A stretch of 64,000 nt of DNA from positions 372,001-436,000 of the forward strand of contig NZ_RJVG01000002.1 of NCBI RefSeq assembly GCF_003752155.1, written 5' to 3'. This DNA is from Mobilisporobacter senegalensis (lineage in GTDB: Bacteria; Bacillota; Clostridia; Lachnospirales; Lachnospiraceae). The position numbers and the translations under genes were made by a program. Position 1 is the first letter of the stretch. The number at the start of each line of letters is the position of its first letter. Positions 42,470 to 50,684 of this stretch are shown here, in pieces. The notes beneath the pieces were generated by a model. It was not told where the DNA came from. It searched no databases and worked only from the letters and a program-made list of their open reading frames with translations.

Positions 42470-43348
42470 ATGCTAAAAAGCATGACAGGATTTGGCAGGA
42501 GCGAAGTAGCAACAAAAGAACGTAAGATAATTGTTGAAATGAAAGCAGTTAATCATAGATTTTGTGATATTTCCATTAAGATGCCTAAGAAATTAAGTTT
42601 CTTTGAAGCTGGGATCAGAAATCTTTTAAAACAATATATCGGACGAGGCAAGGTTGATGTATTTATCAATTATGAAGATTATACAGAAAATACCGTATGT
42701 GTAAAGTTCAATGAAGATCTGGCAAGAGAATATCTAAATAATTTAAAACGACTTAGCAGCGAATTTGATCTCGTGAATGATATAACAACTTCCAATTTAT
42801 CAAGATATCCGGATGTTTTTACCCTGGAAGAACAAGCAATTGATGAGGAACAGTTGTGGGCTTTTATAGAACAGGTAATACGGGAGGCAGCTGAGAAATT
42901 TGTGGATGCCAGAATTGCAGAAGGTCAGAATTTAAAGGAAGATCTTCTTGGAAAATTAGATGGTATGCTTGAATATGTAGCATTTATTGAAGAAAGATCT
43001 CCGGAGATTTTGGAAGAATATAGAGGGAAACTGCTTGCAAAAGTTCAGGAACTTCTTGGTGACACAAAAATCGATGAAGGAATACTTGCAACAGAACTTA
43101 CTATTTACGCTGATAAAATATGTGTAGATGAAGAAACAGTAAGACTTAGAAGCCATATCTCAAATATGAAGGATACTTTAATGGAAGATGAAAGTGTCGG
43201 AAGAAAACTGGATTTCATTGCACAAGAGATGAATCGTGAAGCAAATACAATTTTATCAAAAGCAAATGATATTGAAATAACGAATAAAGCAATTAGTCTG
43301 AAAACAGAGATTGAAAAGATCAGAGAACAAATTCAAAATATTGAATAA
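42470..43348 (+). CDS. yicC: YicC/YloC-family endoribonuclease
   Basis: 292 residues. The start MLKSMTGFGRSEV and KAVNHRFCDISIKMPKKL, and the C-terminal DUF1732 segment RKLDFIAQEMNREANTILSKAND, are strongly conserved. Family members were shown to be endoribonucleases that act on small RNAs and mRNA. The RBS is weak. It heads a four-gene cluster with remA, gmk and rpoZ found in most Firmicutes. Confidence 0.92.
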   Translation: MLKSMTGFGRSEVATKERKIIVEMKAVNHRFCDISIKMPKKLSFFEAGIRNLLKQYIGRGKVDVFINYEDYTENTVCVKFNEDLAREYLNNLKRLSSEFDLVNDITTSNLSRYPDVFTLEEQAIDEEQLWAFIEQVIREAAEKFVDARIAEGQNLKEDLLGKLDGMLEYVAFIEERSPEILEEYRGKLLAKVQELLGDTKIDEGILATELTIYADKICVDEETVRLRSHISNMKDTLMEDESVGRKLDFIAQEMNREANTILSKANDIEITNKAISLKTEIEKIREQIQNIE

Positions 43349-43383
43349 GCTGTTCATCATCATAATTGAAATGAGGAATTTAC

Positions 43384-43656
43384 TTGAATCGTCTGATTAA
43401 TATAGGTTTTGGTAATATAGTAAATACGAATAAAATTATAAGCATTATAAGTCCTGAGGCGGCACCAGTAAAGAGAATGGTTCAGAATGCAAAGGATAGT
43501 GGCATGGCTATTGATGCTACATGTGGCAGAAGAACAAGGTCTGTTATTGTCACAGAAAGTGGTCATTTGGTGCTGTCTGCATTACTTCCGGAAACAATTG
43601 CAAGCAGGGCAAATGGCATAGATACAGCATCAACCACAAAAGGTGAAGAAGAATGA
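43384..43656 (+). CDS. remA: RemA-like regulator (DUF370)
   Basis: 90 residues; [28 protein letters not shown] and [13 protein letters not shown] are the RemA signature. RemA is a DNA-binding ring that activates biofilm-matrix and osmoprotection genes in Bacillus. It starts at TTG 43384 behind GAGGAATT. Its stop overlaps the gmk start by four bases. The C-terminal Thr/Glu tail is slightly longer than usual. Confidence 0.92.
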   Translation: MNRLINIGFGNIVNTNKIISIISPEAAPVKRMVQNAKDSGMAIDATCGRRTRSVIVTESGHLVLSALLPETIASRANGIDTASTTKGEEE

Positions 43657-44291
43657 ATAAACAAGGCGTTTTGACAGTAGTATCAGGTTTTTCTGGTGCG
43701 GGTAAAGGGTGCGTTATGAAAGCCCTCCTAAAGAAATATAATTATGAATTATCAATATCGGCTACTACAAGAGCTCCAAGAACAGGAGAAGAGCATGGTA
43801 GAGAATATTTCTTTTTGACAAGAGAAGAATTTCAAGGTATGATTAATAATAGCGAATTGATTGAATGGGCAGAATATGTGGGTAATTACTATGGAACCCC
43901 AAAAAAGTACGTTGAAAACCAATTAAATGCTGGGAAAGATGTGATTCTTGAGATAGAAATTCAAGGAGCGCTAAAAGTAAAAAACCAATTTCCCGATGCG
44001 TTGTTAATATTTATTACACCACCAACTGGTGAAGAGTTAAAATCAAGGTTGATCAGAAGAGGTACTGAGAGTATTGATAAGATCAAACAAAGATTACAAA
44101 GAGCAGCAGATGAAGTGATTCATATGGAAGAATATGATTATATTGTTCTGAATGAAACAGATAAACTTGAGGAATGTGTGGAAACAGTGCATAATATAAT
44201 TCAGAATGAACATTATAAAGCTTCAAATAACTATAATTTTATTATTAAGATGAAAGATGAGCTTAAGGCTTTTAAGGAAGGAGATATATAA
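43653..44291 (+). CDS. gmk: Guanylate kinase
   Basis: 212 residues; GMP to GDP. The P-loop is [12 protein letters not shown]-binding residues are in [19 protein letters not shown] and [12 protein letters not shown]; the LID region is [15 protein letters not shown]. It overlaps remA (ATGA), and the RBS AAGGAAGGAG of rpoZ lies in its last codons. Confidence 0.94.
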   Translation: MNKQGVLTVVSGFSGAGKGCVMKALLKKYNYELSISATTRAPRTGEEHGREYFFLTREEFQGMINNSELIEWAEYVGNYYGTPKKYVENQLNAGKDVILEIEIQGALKVKNQFPDALLIFITPPTGEELKSRLIRRGTESIDKIKQRLQRAADEVIHMEEYDYIVLNETDKLEECVETVHNIIQNEHYKASNNYNFIIKMKDELKAFKEGDI

Positions 44292-44292
44292 G

Positions 44293-44541
44293 ATGATACA
44301 TCCATCATATACAGATTTAATGGAAGTTGTAAATAGCGAGGTAGAACCAGGAGAACAACCTGTTGTTAATAGCAGATACTCTATTGTTTTAGCAACCGCA
44401 AAAAGAGCAAGACAGATCATTGACGGCAGTGAGGCTTTTGTAAAGGCAGATTGTCCGAAACCGCTTTCTATTGCTGTAGAAGAACTTTATGAATCAAAGA
44501 TTAAAATTGTGAGTGACGAAACAGAAGTTTCTGAGGATTAA
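44293..44541 (+). CDS. rpoZ: RNA polymerase omega subunit
   Basis: 82 residues. The conserved omega core is SRYSIVLATAKRARQIIDG, preceded by MIHPSYTDLM and followed by KPLSIAVEELYESKI. The ATG at 44293 follows AAGGAGATATATAAG; the longer frame starts inside gmk. Last gene of the cluster. Confidence 0.93.
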   Translation: MIHPSYTDLMEVVNSEVEPGEQPVVNSRYSIVLATAKRARQIIDGSEAFVKADCPKPLSIAVEELYESKIKIVSDETEVSED

Positions 44542-44582
44542 TCTATATACATTTGTATTTTGGATATTCTTCCAAGATAAGG

Positions 44583-44628
44583 TACATGACAATAGAAGCA
44601 TATTATTCTAGTGTCATGTATTATTTTT
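44583..44628 (+). terminator. Terminator after rpoZ
   Basis: TACATGAC (44583-44590) with GTCATGTA (44613-44620), followed by TTATTTTTAT. Confidence 0.7.
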
Positions 44629-44698
44629 ATCTGATGACTATTGACTGTGGCACTCCCACTTGATGCAATATTAATATTAAAGAAATAGAGGACTTACC

Positions 44699-45268
44699 AT
44701 GGAAGCAGAAGAAAAGAAAGTTGACAAAAAGAAGGACAGTATCTTAAAAGATGTTTTAGATATGCTTTTATATTTTGGAACAGTAATGCTAGTTGTTCTT
44801 ATCATATATAATTTTGTTGGACAGCAGGTTGAAGTAAACGGAAGTTCAATGGAAAATACATTAAAGAATGAAGACAGATTAATTTTAGAAAAAATATCAT
44901 ATCGTTTTAATGATCCGGAACGTTTTGACATAGTAGTATTCAGGCCTTATGAAGAGTATAAGGATGAATATTATATTAAACGGATTATAGGTTTACCAGG
45001 GGAGACAATACAGATTATAGGAAACAAAATCTATATAGATGGAGAAGTTTTAGAAGAAGATTATGGCAATGAACCAATGAGAGATCCTGGTATGGCAGAA
45101 GAACCTATCGTAATGGGTGAAGATGAATATTTCGTACTGGGTGATAATCGTAATCACAGTACAGACAGCAGATATGAAGTAGGGAAGGTAAAGAGAGAGG
45201 CGATCATTGGCCGTACTTTTGCAAGAATCTGGCCGTTAAGTGAGATGGAGATATTAAAGCATCAATAA
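44699..45268 (+). CDS. lepB: Signal peptidase I, copy 1
   Basis: 189 residues. One N-terminal membrane segment (about 23-41), catalytic Ser in VNGSSMENTL and general-base Lys in YIKRIIGLPGETI, plus GDNRNHSTDSR near the end: the complete Gram-positive (P-type) set. It cleaves signal peptides of exported proteins. RBS AGAGGA. The second copy starts 19 bases downstream. Confidence 0.93.
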   Translation: MEAEEKKVDKKKDSILKDVLDMLLYFGTVMLVVLIIYNFVGQQVEVNGSSMENTLKNEDRLILEKISYRFNDPERFDIVVFRPYEEYKDEYYIKRIIGLPGETIQIIGNKIYIDGEVLEEDYGNEPMRDPGMAEEPIVMGEDEYFVLGDNRNHSTDSRYEVGKVKREAIIGRTFARIWPLSEMEILKHQ

Positions 45269-45287
45269 ATATGAAAGAAGGGGTAAT

Positions 45288-45893
45288 ATGGATACTAAGG
45301 ATCTAAAAATGAATTCAATAGATATTGAACATTTAGATTTAAGTCAAACAAGTAGTAAAAAGCCCAGGTTATTAGCAAGTTTAAAAGAAATCATTATTTA
45401 TGCAATTATTTTTATCATGTGTGTTTTTGTTCTGCCAAGATATGTAATACAAAAAACAATTGTAGATGGGGATTCTATGGAAACCACATTGCATGATAAA
45501 GATCGGCTGTTATTAGACAAATTAACTTATCAGTTTAAGAATCCAGAGCGTTTTGATATTATTGTATTTTACCCATATGGAAAAGATGTGGACGAATATT
45601 ATGTGAAGAGAGTGATTGGACTTCCAGAAGAAACAGTCCAGATTATAGGGGAAGATATCTATATTAATGGAGATAAGTTAGAAGAGAACTATGGCAAGGA
45701 TCCAATTACATATTCTGGTATTGCAGAAGAACCACTTACTTTAGGTGATGATGAATTCTTTCTATTAGGAGACAATAGGGAGATAAGCCTGGATAGCAGA
45801 TATGAAGAAGTTGGTCTGGTTCATCGGGATATGATTGCCGGTCATGCAATTGTGCGAATATGGCCTTTTGACAAATTTGGTATCGTAAAATAG
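45288..45893 (+). CDS. lepB: Signal peptidase I, copy 2
   Basis: 201 residues, clearly paralogous to the preceding gene. Cytoplasmic N-terminal extension of about 35 residues, one membrane segment, catalytic Ser in VDGDSMETTL, Lys in YVKRVIGLPEETVQI, and GDNREISLDSR. Both copies keep catalytic residues, so both should be active; different substrate preference is likely. RBS GAAGGGGTAAT. It is followed 12 bases later by a small membrane protein gene. Confidence 0.93.
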   Translation: MDTKDLKMNSIDIEHLDLSQTSSKKPRLLASLKEIIIYAIIFIMCVFVLPRYVIQKTIVDGDSMETTLHDKDRLLLDKLTYQFKNPERFDIIVFYPYGKDVDEYYVKRVIGLPEETVQIIGEDIYINGDKLEENYGKDPITYSGIAEEPLTLGDDEFFLLGDNREISLDSRYEEVGLVHRDMIAGHAIVRIWPFDKFGIVK

Positions 45894-45905
45894 GGGGAGA
45901 TACGA

Positions 45906-46367
45906 ATGAAAAGAGAAAGAAATGACTTAGTTACATTTTTAGTAGGAATCATCATGTTAATAGCCGGTTTATATTGGTTTACATCCAGTGTTACGGTTAC
46001 TACAGGTTTCTATGCCTGGAGAATCGGGGGATTGGGCATGAGCGGCCTTGTAGTTGTTCCTTTTATTGTGGGGATCTGCTGGATATTTGCAGACCCGGAT
46101 TCAATGGGAGCGAAGCTTGTAACCGTTCTTGGTATAGTGATTATATTAGCTTCCATCATTGCAGGAACCCGCTTTATTTTCAGCAATCGAAACCTATATG
46201 AATATTTAATTATGCTTGTAGCAATTTGCGGTGGTGCTGCATTAACATTAAAAGTTCTTTTAGCAAAACCTAAAAACCAATTAGAAACAAAAAGAGATTT
46301 AGGGGCTAAAATGGAAGATTATAAAAAACTGGAAGACGAACTGGAAGAATTAAAAAAGAAGATATAA
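45906..46367 (+). CDS. Small membrane protein of unknown function
   Basis: 153 residues; no family recognised. Four hydrophobic segments at about 9-25, 43-61, 72-88 and 97-115, and a charged helical tail (KMEDYKKLEDELEELKKK) likely to be a coiled coil. RBS GGGGGAGATAC. It is closely spaced behind the signal peptidases and ends at a terminator, so it is probably the third gene of that operon. Confidence 0.75.
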   Translation: MKRERNDLVTFLVGIIMLIAGLYWFTSSVTVTTGFYAWRIGGLGMSGLVVVPFIVGICWIFADPDSMGAKLVTVLGIVIILASIIAGTRFIFSNRNLYEYLIMLVAICGGAALTLKVLLAKPKNQLETKRDLGAKMEDYKKLEDELEELKKKI

Positions 46368-46388
46368 TAGTATATATATTAAAAATAT

Positions 46389-46430
46389 AAAAAAGCAGGA
46401 TGTTATAAGACAATAACACCCTGCTTTTTT
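46389..46430. terminator. Bidirectional terminator between converging genes
   Basis: AAAAGCAGG (46391-46399) pairs with CCTGCTTTT (46420-46428), extended by TGTTA/TAACA with one mismatch; T-run on the right and A-run on the left, so it ends both the signal-peptidase operon and the minus-strand ABC-F gene. Confidence 0.88.
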
Positions 46431-46438
46431 ATGTTCAG

Positions 46439-47992
46439 TTATATTTTTGTGCTCCAATTTGTGCAATCAATGACTCTTGTGGCAAGTCCATCATAGAATT
46501 CAGGTTCATGGCAGATTAGTAAGATGCTGCCCTTATATGCTTTTAAAGCTCTTTGAAGTTCTGTTTTTGCATCTATATCTAAATGATTTGTAGGTTCATC
46601 TAATAATAAAATATTTGTCTCTTGGTTAATTAGTTTACATAGACGTACTTTTGCCTGTTCGCCACCACTTAAAACCCTGACCTGGCTTTCGATATGTTTT
46701 GTTGTCAAACCACACTTTGCAAGAGCGCTTCGTATTTCGTATTGAGTATAAGAAGGAAATTCAGTCCATAGTTCTTCAATACAGGTATTGTTCTTGGCAC
46801 CAGTCATTTCCTGTTCAAAATAACCTTTATACAGATAGTCTCCAAGAATAACCCGGCCCTGAAGCGGCCTGATAATTCCAAGTATACTTTTTAATAAGGT
46901 AGTTTTACCTATACCATTTGCACCTGTCAATACGATTTTTTCACCACGTTCCATACTGAATGTGATAGGTTTGGATAGTGGTTCATCATAGCCGATCACC
47001 AGATGTTCTGCCTGGAATATATATTTGCCGGCTGCTCTGGCTTCTTTAAAATTAAATTCTGGCTTTGGTTTTTCTTTGGCTAATTCGATCACTTCCATTT
47101 TATCAAGTTTCTTTTGTCTTGACATAGCCATATTCCTGGTAGATACTCTGGCTTTATTTCTGGCAACAAAGTCCTGGAGTTCATTAATTTCCTGCTGCTG
47201 TTTTTTATAAGCAGCTTCTAATTGAGCTTTTTTTACTTCATAAACTTCCATAAATTTATTATAATCCCCAACATAACGATTTAATTCTTGATTTTCCATA
47301 TGATAAATAAGATTTATAACACTATTTAAGAATGGAATGTCATGGGAAATTAGTATAAAAGCATTTTCATATTCATTAAGATAACGTTTTAGCCATTCGA
47401 TATGAGTAACATCAAGATAGTTCGTCGGCTCGTCAAGTAAAAGAATATCCGGCTTTTCAAGCAGCAGTTTGGCAAGAAGGATCTTGGTTCTCTGACCACC
47501 GCTTAAATCAGTTACATCTTTATCTAAACCGATTTCATCAATATCAAATGCTCTGGCTATCTCATCTATTTTAGAATCAATAATATAAAAGTCATGGGAA
47601 TCCAAAGTATCCTGGATAGTACCAAATTCATCCATTATAACCATAAGTTCGTTATCATCTGCATCTCCCATTTTGGAACAAAGTTCATTCATTTTTTCCT
47701 CTAATCCATAAAGAAAGGAAAATGCTGATTTTAAGACATCACGTATAGTCATACCTTTTTCAAGTACCGTATGTTGATCTAAATAACCAACTCTTACATT
47801 TTTGGCCCACTCTACATTTCCTTCATCAGGCATAAGTTTACCAGTTATTATATTAAGGAAGGTTGATTTACCTTCACCATTTGCACCAATTAATCCAATA
47901 TGTTCTCCTTTTAAAAGACGAAAAGAAACATCATTAAATATTGCTCTATCCCCAAACCCATGACTAAGGTGTTCTACATTTAAAATACTCAT
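46439..47992 (-). CDS. ABC-F family ATPase
   Basis: 517 residues with two ABC domains and no membrane part. Domain 1 has Walker A GANGEGKST, signature LSGGQRTK and Walker B DILLLDEPTNYLD. Domain 2 has GANGIGKTT, LSGGEQAK and NILLLDEPTNHLD. Between them is the charged linker helix (QQEINELQDFVARNKARVST) that contacts the ribosome. Both Walker B motifs keep the Glu. The pattern is nearest to the YkpA/YbiT housekeeping branch; antibiotic-resistance members usually have a longer tip in the linker. RBS AAGGAGC upstream on the minus strand. Confidence 0.88.
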   Translation of the reverse strand: MSILNVEHLSHGFGDRAIFNDVSFRLLKGEHIGLIGANGEGKSTFLNIITGKLMPDEGNVEWAKNVRVGYLDQHTVLEKGMTIRDVLKSAFSFLYGLEEKMNELCSKMGDADDNELMVIMDEFGTIQDTLDSHDFYIIDSKIDEIARAFDIDEIGLDKDVTDLSGGQRTKILLAKLLLEKPDILLLDEPTNYLDVTHIEWLKRYLNEYENAFILISHDIPFLNSVINLIYHMENQELNRYVGDYNKFMEVYEVKKAQLEAAYKKQQQEINELQDFVARNKARVSTRNMAMSRQKKLDKMEVIELAKEKPKPEFNFKEARAAGKYIFQAEHLVIGYDEPLSKPITFSMERGEKIVLTGANGIGKTTLLKSILGIIRPLQGRVILGDYLYKGYFEQEMTGAKNNTCIEELWTEFPSYTQYEIRSALAKCGLTTKHIESQVRVLSGGEQAKVRLCKLINQETNILLLDEPTNHLDIDAKTELQRALKAYKGSILLICHEPEFYDGLATRVIDCTNWSTKI

Positions 47993-48179
47993 TTCCTTGC
48001 TCCTTATTGTTTCAGTTTTATACTATCATACGTTTTCTTCTCTTTTGACACGCTTTTTTATTATATCACATTTTTTTTGATTTACAATATGGGAATACTC
48101 TGATTTTTCCTTTTGTAAAACATATGAATCTATAGTATAATAACAGCGGATAGTCATCAGGTAAGTGGAGGAAAGTATA

Positions 48180-48347
48180 ATGCGTAATTGCCCTATTATA
48201 AAAAAAGAAATGAAACCAGAGGAATGTGAAGCTACTATTTATACAGTAAATAGTGGATTAAAGGAAGACGAGATTCTTCGAAGAATCAAGCGAATTAATG
48301 GATGGAAATTTATCTGCCGTAACTGTAAGCACTTTAAAAATGAGTAA
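48180..48347 (+). CDS. Small Cys-containing protein (zinc-ribbon-like)
   Basis: 55 residues, family not recognised. Four Cys in two pairs: NCPIIKKEMKPEEC at the start and FICRNCKHF at the end, spaced for one metal site; the middle is a basic helix (EDEILRRIKRING). ATG at 48180, behind GGAGGAAAG; a longer in-frame start lacks an RBS. It lies alone upstream of a broken membrane-protein gene. Confidence 0.65.
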   Translation: MRNCPIIKKEMKPEECEATIYTVNSGLKEDEILRRIKRINGWKFICRNCKHFKNE

Positions 48348-48394
48348 ATATACCCTGTAAGGTAAAGATGATATTTATATAAGGGAGTTGAAAA

Positions 48395-48677
48395 ATGAAA
48401 AATAAGTCTACATTACCAATTGTTTTAGCTGTCTTGAATGTAATAGCCTGTTTGGTCATGAATTTTCAGGAATTTTTAATGGGAAGTCCTGCTTACTGCT
48501 GGGGCAATGGTATGGGTTTATATGGTTACTTCAATCATAGTGGCAATTATATCTATAATAATGATTATAATTCCGTTTGTATCTTTTAGACGTGGAAAAT
48601 GAGAATATGACGAATATAAAAGATGGCTTGGGGAGCAAATTAAGAAAACGAATCAAAAGCTTAAATCAAAAGCTTAA
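48395..48677 (+). pseudogene. Broken gene for a two-helix membrane protein
   Basis: ATG 48395 with RBS AAGGGAG opens a frame for a first membrane helix (LPIVLAVLNVIACLVMNF) and runs to about SPAYCWGN (48508), after which it turns into junk ending at TAG 48587. One base further, the frame from 48513 continues as a second perfect membrane helix (MVTSIIVAIISIIMIIII), then TGA at 48600-48602, then in the same frame EYDEYKRWLGEQIKKTNQK to TAA at 48675. So one frameshift and one in-frame stop interrupt what was about a 93-residue protein. Confidence 0.7.
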
Positions 48678-48683
48678 CAAAAA

Positions 48684-48724
48684 AGCTGCAGCTAAATTTA
48701 CATTAGCTGCAGCTATATTTTTTA
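48684..48724. terminator. Bidirectional terminator between broken gene and pyk
   Basis: AGCTGCAGCTAA (48684-48695) with TTAGCTGCAGCT (48703-48714), 12 perfect pairs, T-rich tail on the plus strand and A-run before it (T-run for minus-strand pyk). Confidence 0.88.
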
Positions 48725-48760
48725 TATAAATTAAACTGATATGTCCATATCAAACAAATA

Positions 48761-50176
48761 CTACACGATTTGAACTTTAATTAAGTTGGTTGTACCTGAA
48801 ATTCCAAGAGGAACACCAGCAGTAATAACAGTCAGATTACCTGGTCTTACATGACCGGCATTTTCAACAGTTTTAATTGCATGCTGGAATAATTCATCAG
48901 TTATTTTTTTCTCTTCAATTAAAAGCGGAGTAACGCCCCAGGAAAGGTTCAATTGTCTGCATACATGTTCGTAAGTACTGCAGCCGAAGATAGGGCATTT
49001 AGGACGATATTTAGATATCATACGGGCAGTTTGCCCTGATTTTGTTACTGTAATAATACCAGCAGCATTTAAATCATGAGCCATGGTAACAGTCGCATGA
49101 GAAATTGCATTTGTTACATCTGGATTACTTGGAATATCACGTTTCTTTAAACGGGTTTTATAATCGATATCTTCTTCGGTACGAATTGCTATCTTGACCA
49201 TCATTTCTAAAGCTTCTACTGGATATAACCCGGCAGCTGTTTCACCAGATAACATAATTGCGCTGGTTCCGTCGTAAATAGCATTGGCAACGTCCGTAGT
49301 CTCAGCTCTGGTAGGTCTAGGATTCTTTATCATTGAATCAAGCATTTGTGTTGCTGTAATAACTTGTTTTCCAGCATCATAAACTTTTTTGATGATCATT
49401 TTTTGGATTACCGGCACTTCTTCATTAGGAATTTCAACACCCATATCACCACGGGCAATCATAATACCATCAGAAACAGCAATAATCTCATCAATGTTAT
49501 TTACACCTTGCATATTTTCGATTTTTGCTATGATGTTGATAGAATTGCAATTATATTCTTCAAATATTTTTCTGATTTCTAATATATCAGCAGCTGTTCT
49601 TGTGAAAGAAGCAGCAATAAAATCATAACCTTTTTCAATTGCAAAGATAATATCTTTACGATCTTTTTCACTGATGAAAGGCATAGTTAAAACAGTACCG
49701 GGTACATTGACCCCTTTATTATTAGAGATAATGCCACCATTATTTACAATACAAATGATATCAGTATCTGTTTTGCTTTTTACTGTCATTTCAATTAATC
49801 CATCGTCAATTAAGATAGAAGAACCAACTTTAATGTCTTGTGGAAGTTTTGGATATGTGATTGAAACAATAGATTCGTTTCCAAGAATATCGCGGCTGGT
49901 CAAGGTAAATTCCTGGCCTTTTTTTAATTCTATTTTATCATTTTCAAATTTACAGATTCTAATTTCAGGACCTTTTGTATCAAGAAGTGCTGCAATTGGC
50001 AGGTTATGTTTTTTACGAAGTGCTTTTAATTTTTCAAATCTTCCTCCATGTTCCTGATGATCAGCATGAGAGAAATTGAATCTGGCAACATTCATACCTG
50101 CTAATGCCAATTTTTCCATGATCCCTTCCTTATCGGTAGAAGGACCAAATGTACATATAATTTTTGTTTTCCTCAT
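48761..50176 (-). CDS. pyk: Pyruvate kinase
   Basis: 471 residues; phosphoenolpyruvate plus ADP to pyruvate plus ATP. It has the start MRKTKIICTFGPSTDKEG, NVARFNFSHADH, ALLDTKGPEIR, IIAKIENMQGVNNIDEI, the metal/PEP motif GIMIARGDMGVEIPNEEVP and TATQMLDSM. It lacks the extra C-terminal PEP-utiliser domain found in Bacillus enzymes. The start is secure from family comparison, yet no Shine-Dalgarno sequence precedes it; the sequence before the ATG is ACAAAATAAACA. A short ORF with a good RBS lies 19 bases upstream. Confidence 0.95.
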   Translation of the reverse strand: MRKTKIICTFGPSTDKEGIMEKLALAGMNVARFNFSHADHQEHGGRFEKLKALRKKHNLPIAALLDTKGPEIRICKFENDKIELKKGQEFTLTSRDILGNESIVSITYPKLPQDIKVGSSILIDDGLIEMTVKSKTDTDIICIVNNGGIISNNKGVNVPGTVLTMPFISEKDRKDIIFAIEKGYDFIAASFTRTAADILEIRKIFEEYNCNSINIIAKIENMQGVNNIDEIIAVSDGIMIARGDMGVEIPNEEVPVIQKMIIKKVYDAGKQVITATQMLDSMIKNPRPTRAETTDVANAIYDGTSAIMLSGETAAGLYPVEALEMMVKIAIRTEEDIDYKTRLKKRDIPSNPDVTNAISHATVTMAHDLNAAGIITVTKSGQTARMISKYRPKCPIFGCSTYEHVCRQLNLSWGVTPLLIEEKKITDELFQHAIKTVENAGHVRPGNLTVITAGVPLGISGTTNLIKVQIV

Positions 50177-50195
50177 TGTTTATTTTGTATGATTA

Positions 50196-50237
50196 CTAAA
50201 TGGATATGATAAGATCATAAGGACAATCTAGTACCAT
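50196..50237 (-). CDS. Possible 13-residue leader peptide of pyk
   Basis: On the minus strand ATG (50237) is preceded by AGGAAAGGAGTGT and opens MVLDCPYDLIISI, ending in TAG at 50196, 19 bases before the pyk ATG. Because pyk itself has no visible RBS, ribosomes may load here and re-initiate. The peptide has no obvious regulatory amino-acid run. This is a prediction from sequence only. Confidence 0.4.
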   Translation of the reverse strand: MVLDCPYDLIISI

Positions 50238-50684
50238 ACACTCCTTTCCTGATAGTATATCTATGTGATTATATTGGTAAACGAATAAATAAATAGATGT
50301 TTAGAATAATTACAACAAATTACTCCGATGATATTATATCATATAAAATTTTTTTTGAAAGCTTTTTTTTATTTTATTGTTATAGTATAAATTTTAATAA
50401 ATTAAATATATTTGATTAAAAATGTAACTATTTTTATGTATTTACATATTATTCCCAAGGAATACAATGAAAATGCAAAATGTTGACACTATTATTAAGA
50501 TGGATTATAATGTGACATATTAGGAAAAATAATTATTTCCTATGATTTATCGGTTGGAACCTTAAGTACGAAAGATATTCCCCGATTCCTTTAAAGTAAT
50601 CTTGACAAGCTTTAAAGGAAGCGGGGATGTTTATATTAGATGTCAGTTGTTAACAAATTTTAAAGTATTAGGGGAGAGATGCAT
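50238..50684. other. Intergenic region between pyk leader and murE
   Basis: Divergent promoters are expected here. TTGACA (50483-50488) with TAAGAT 17 bp later (50506-50511) is a possible murE promoter. A strong hairpin lies at 50579-50628 in the murE leader. No gene, riboswitch or tRNA recognised. Confidence 0.55.
50579..50628 (+). other. Strong leader hairpin upstream of murE
   Basis: TCCCCGATTCCTTTAAAG (50579-50596) pairs with CTTTAAAGGAAGCGGGGA (50610-50627), one mismatch and 13-base loop. It is followed by TGTTTATATT, a poor U-tract. It could be an attenuator, a weak terminator for an upstream transcript, or a stability hairpin. Confidence 0.6.

Noticed and set aside
48600-48602. In-frame TGA as selenocysteine or programmed recoding
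   Set aside because: A separate frameshift upstream is also needed, no SECIS-like hairpin is evident just after the TGA, and small membrane proteins of this sort are not known selenoproteins. Decay or error is simpler.
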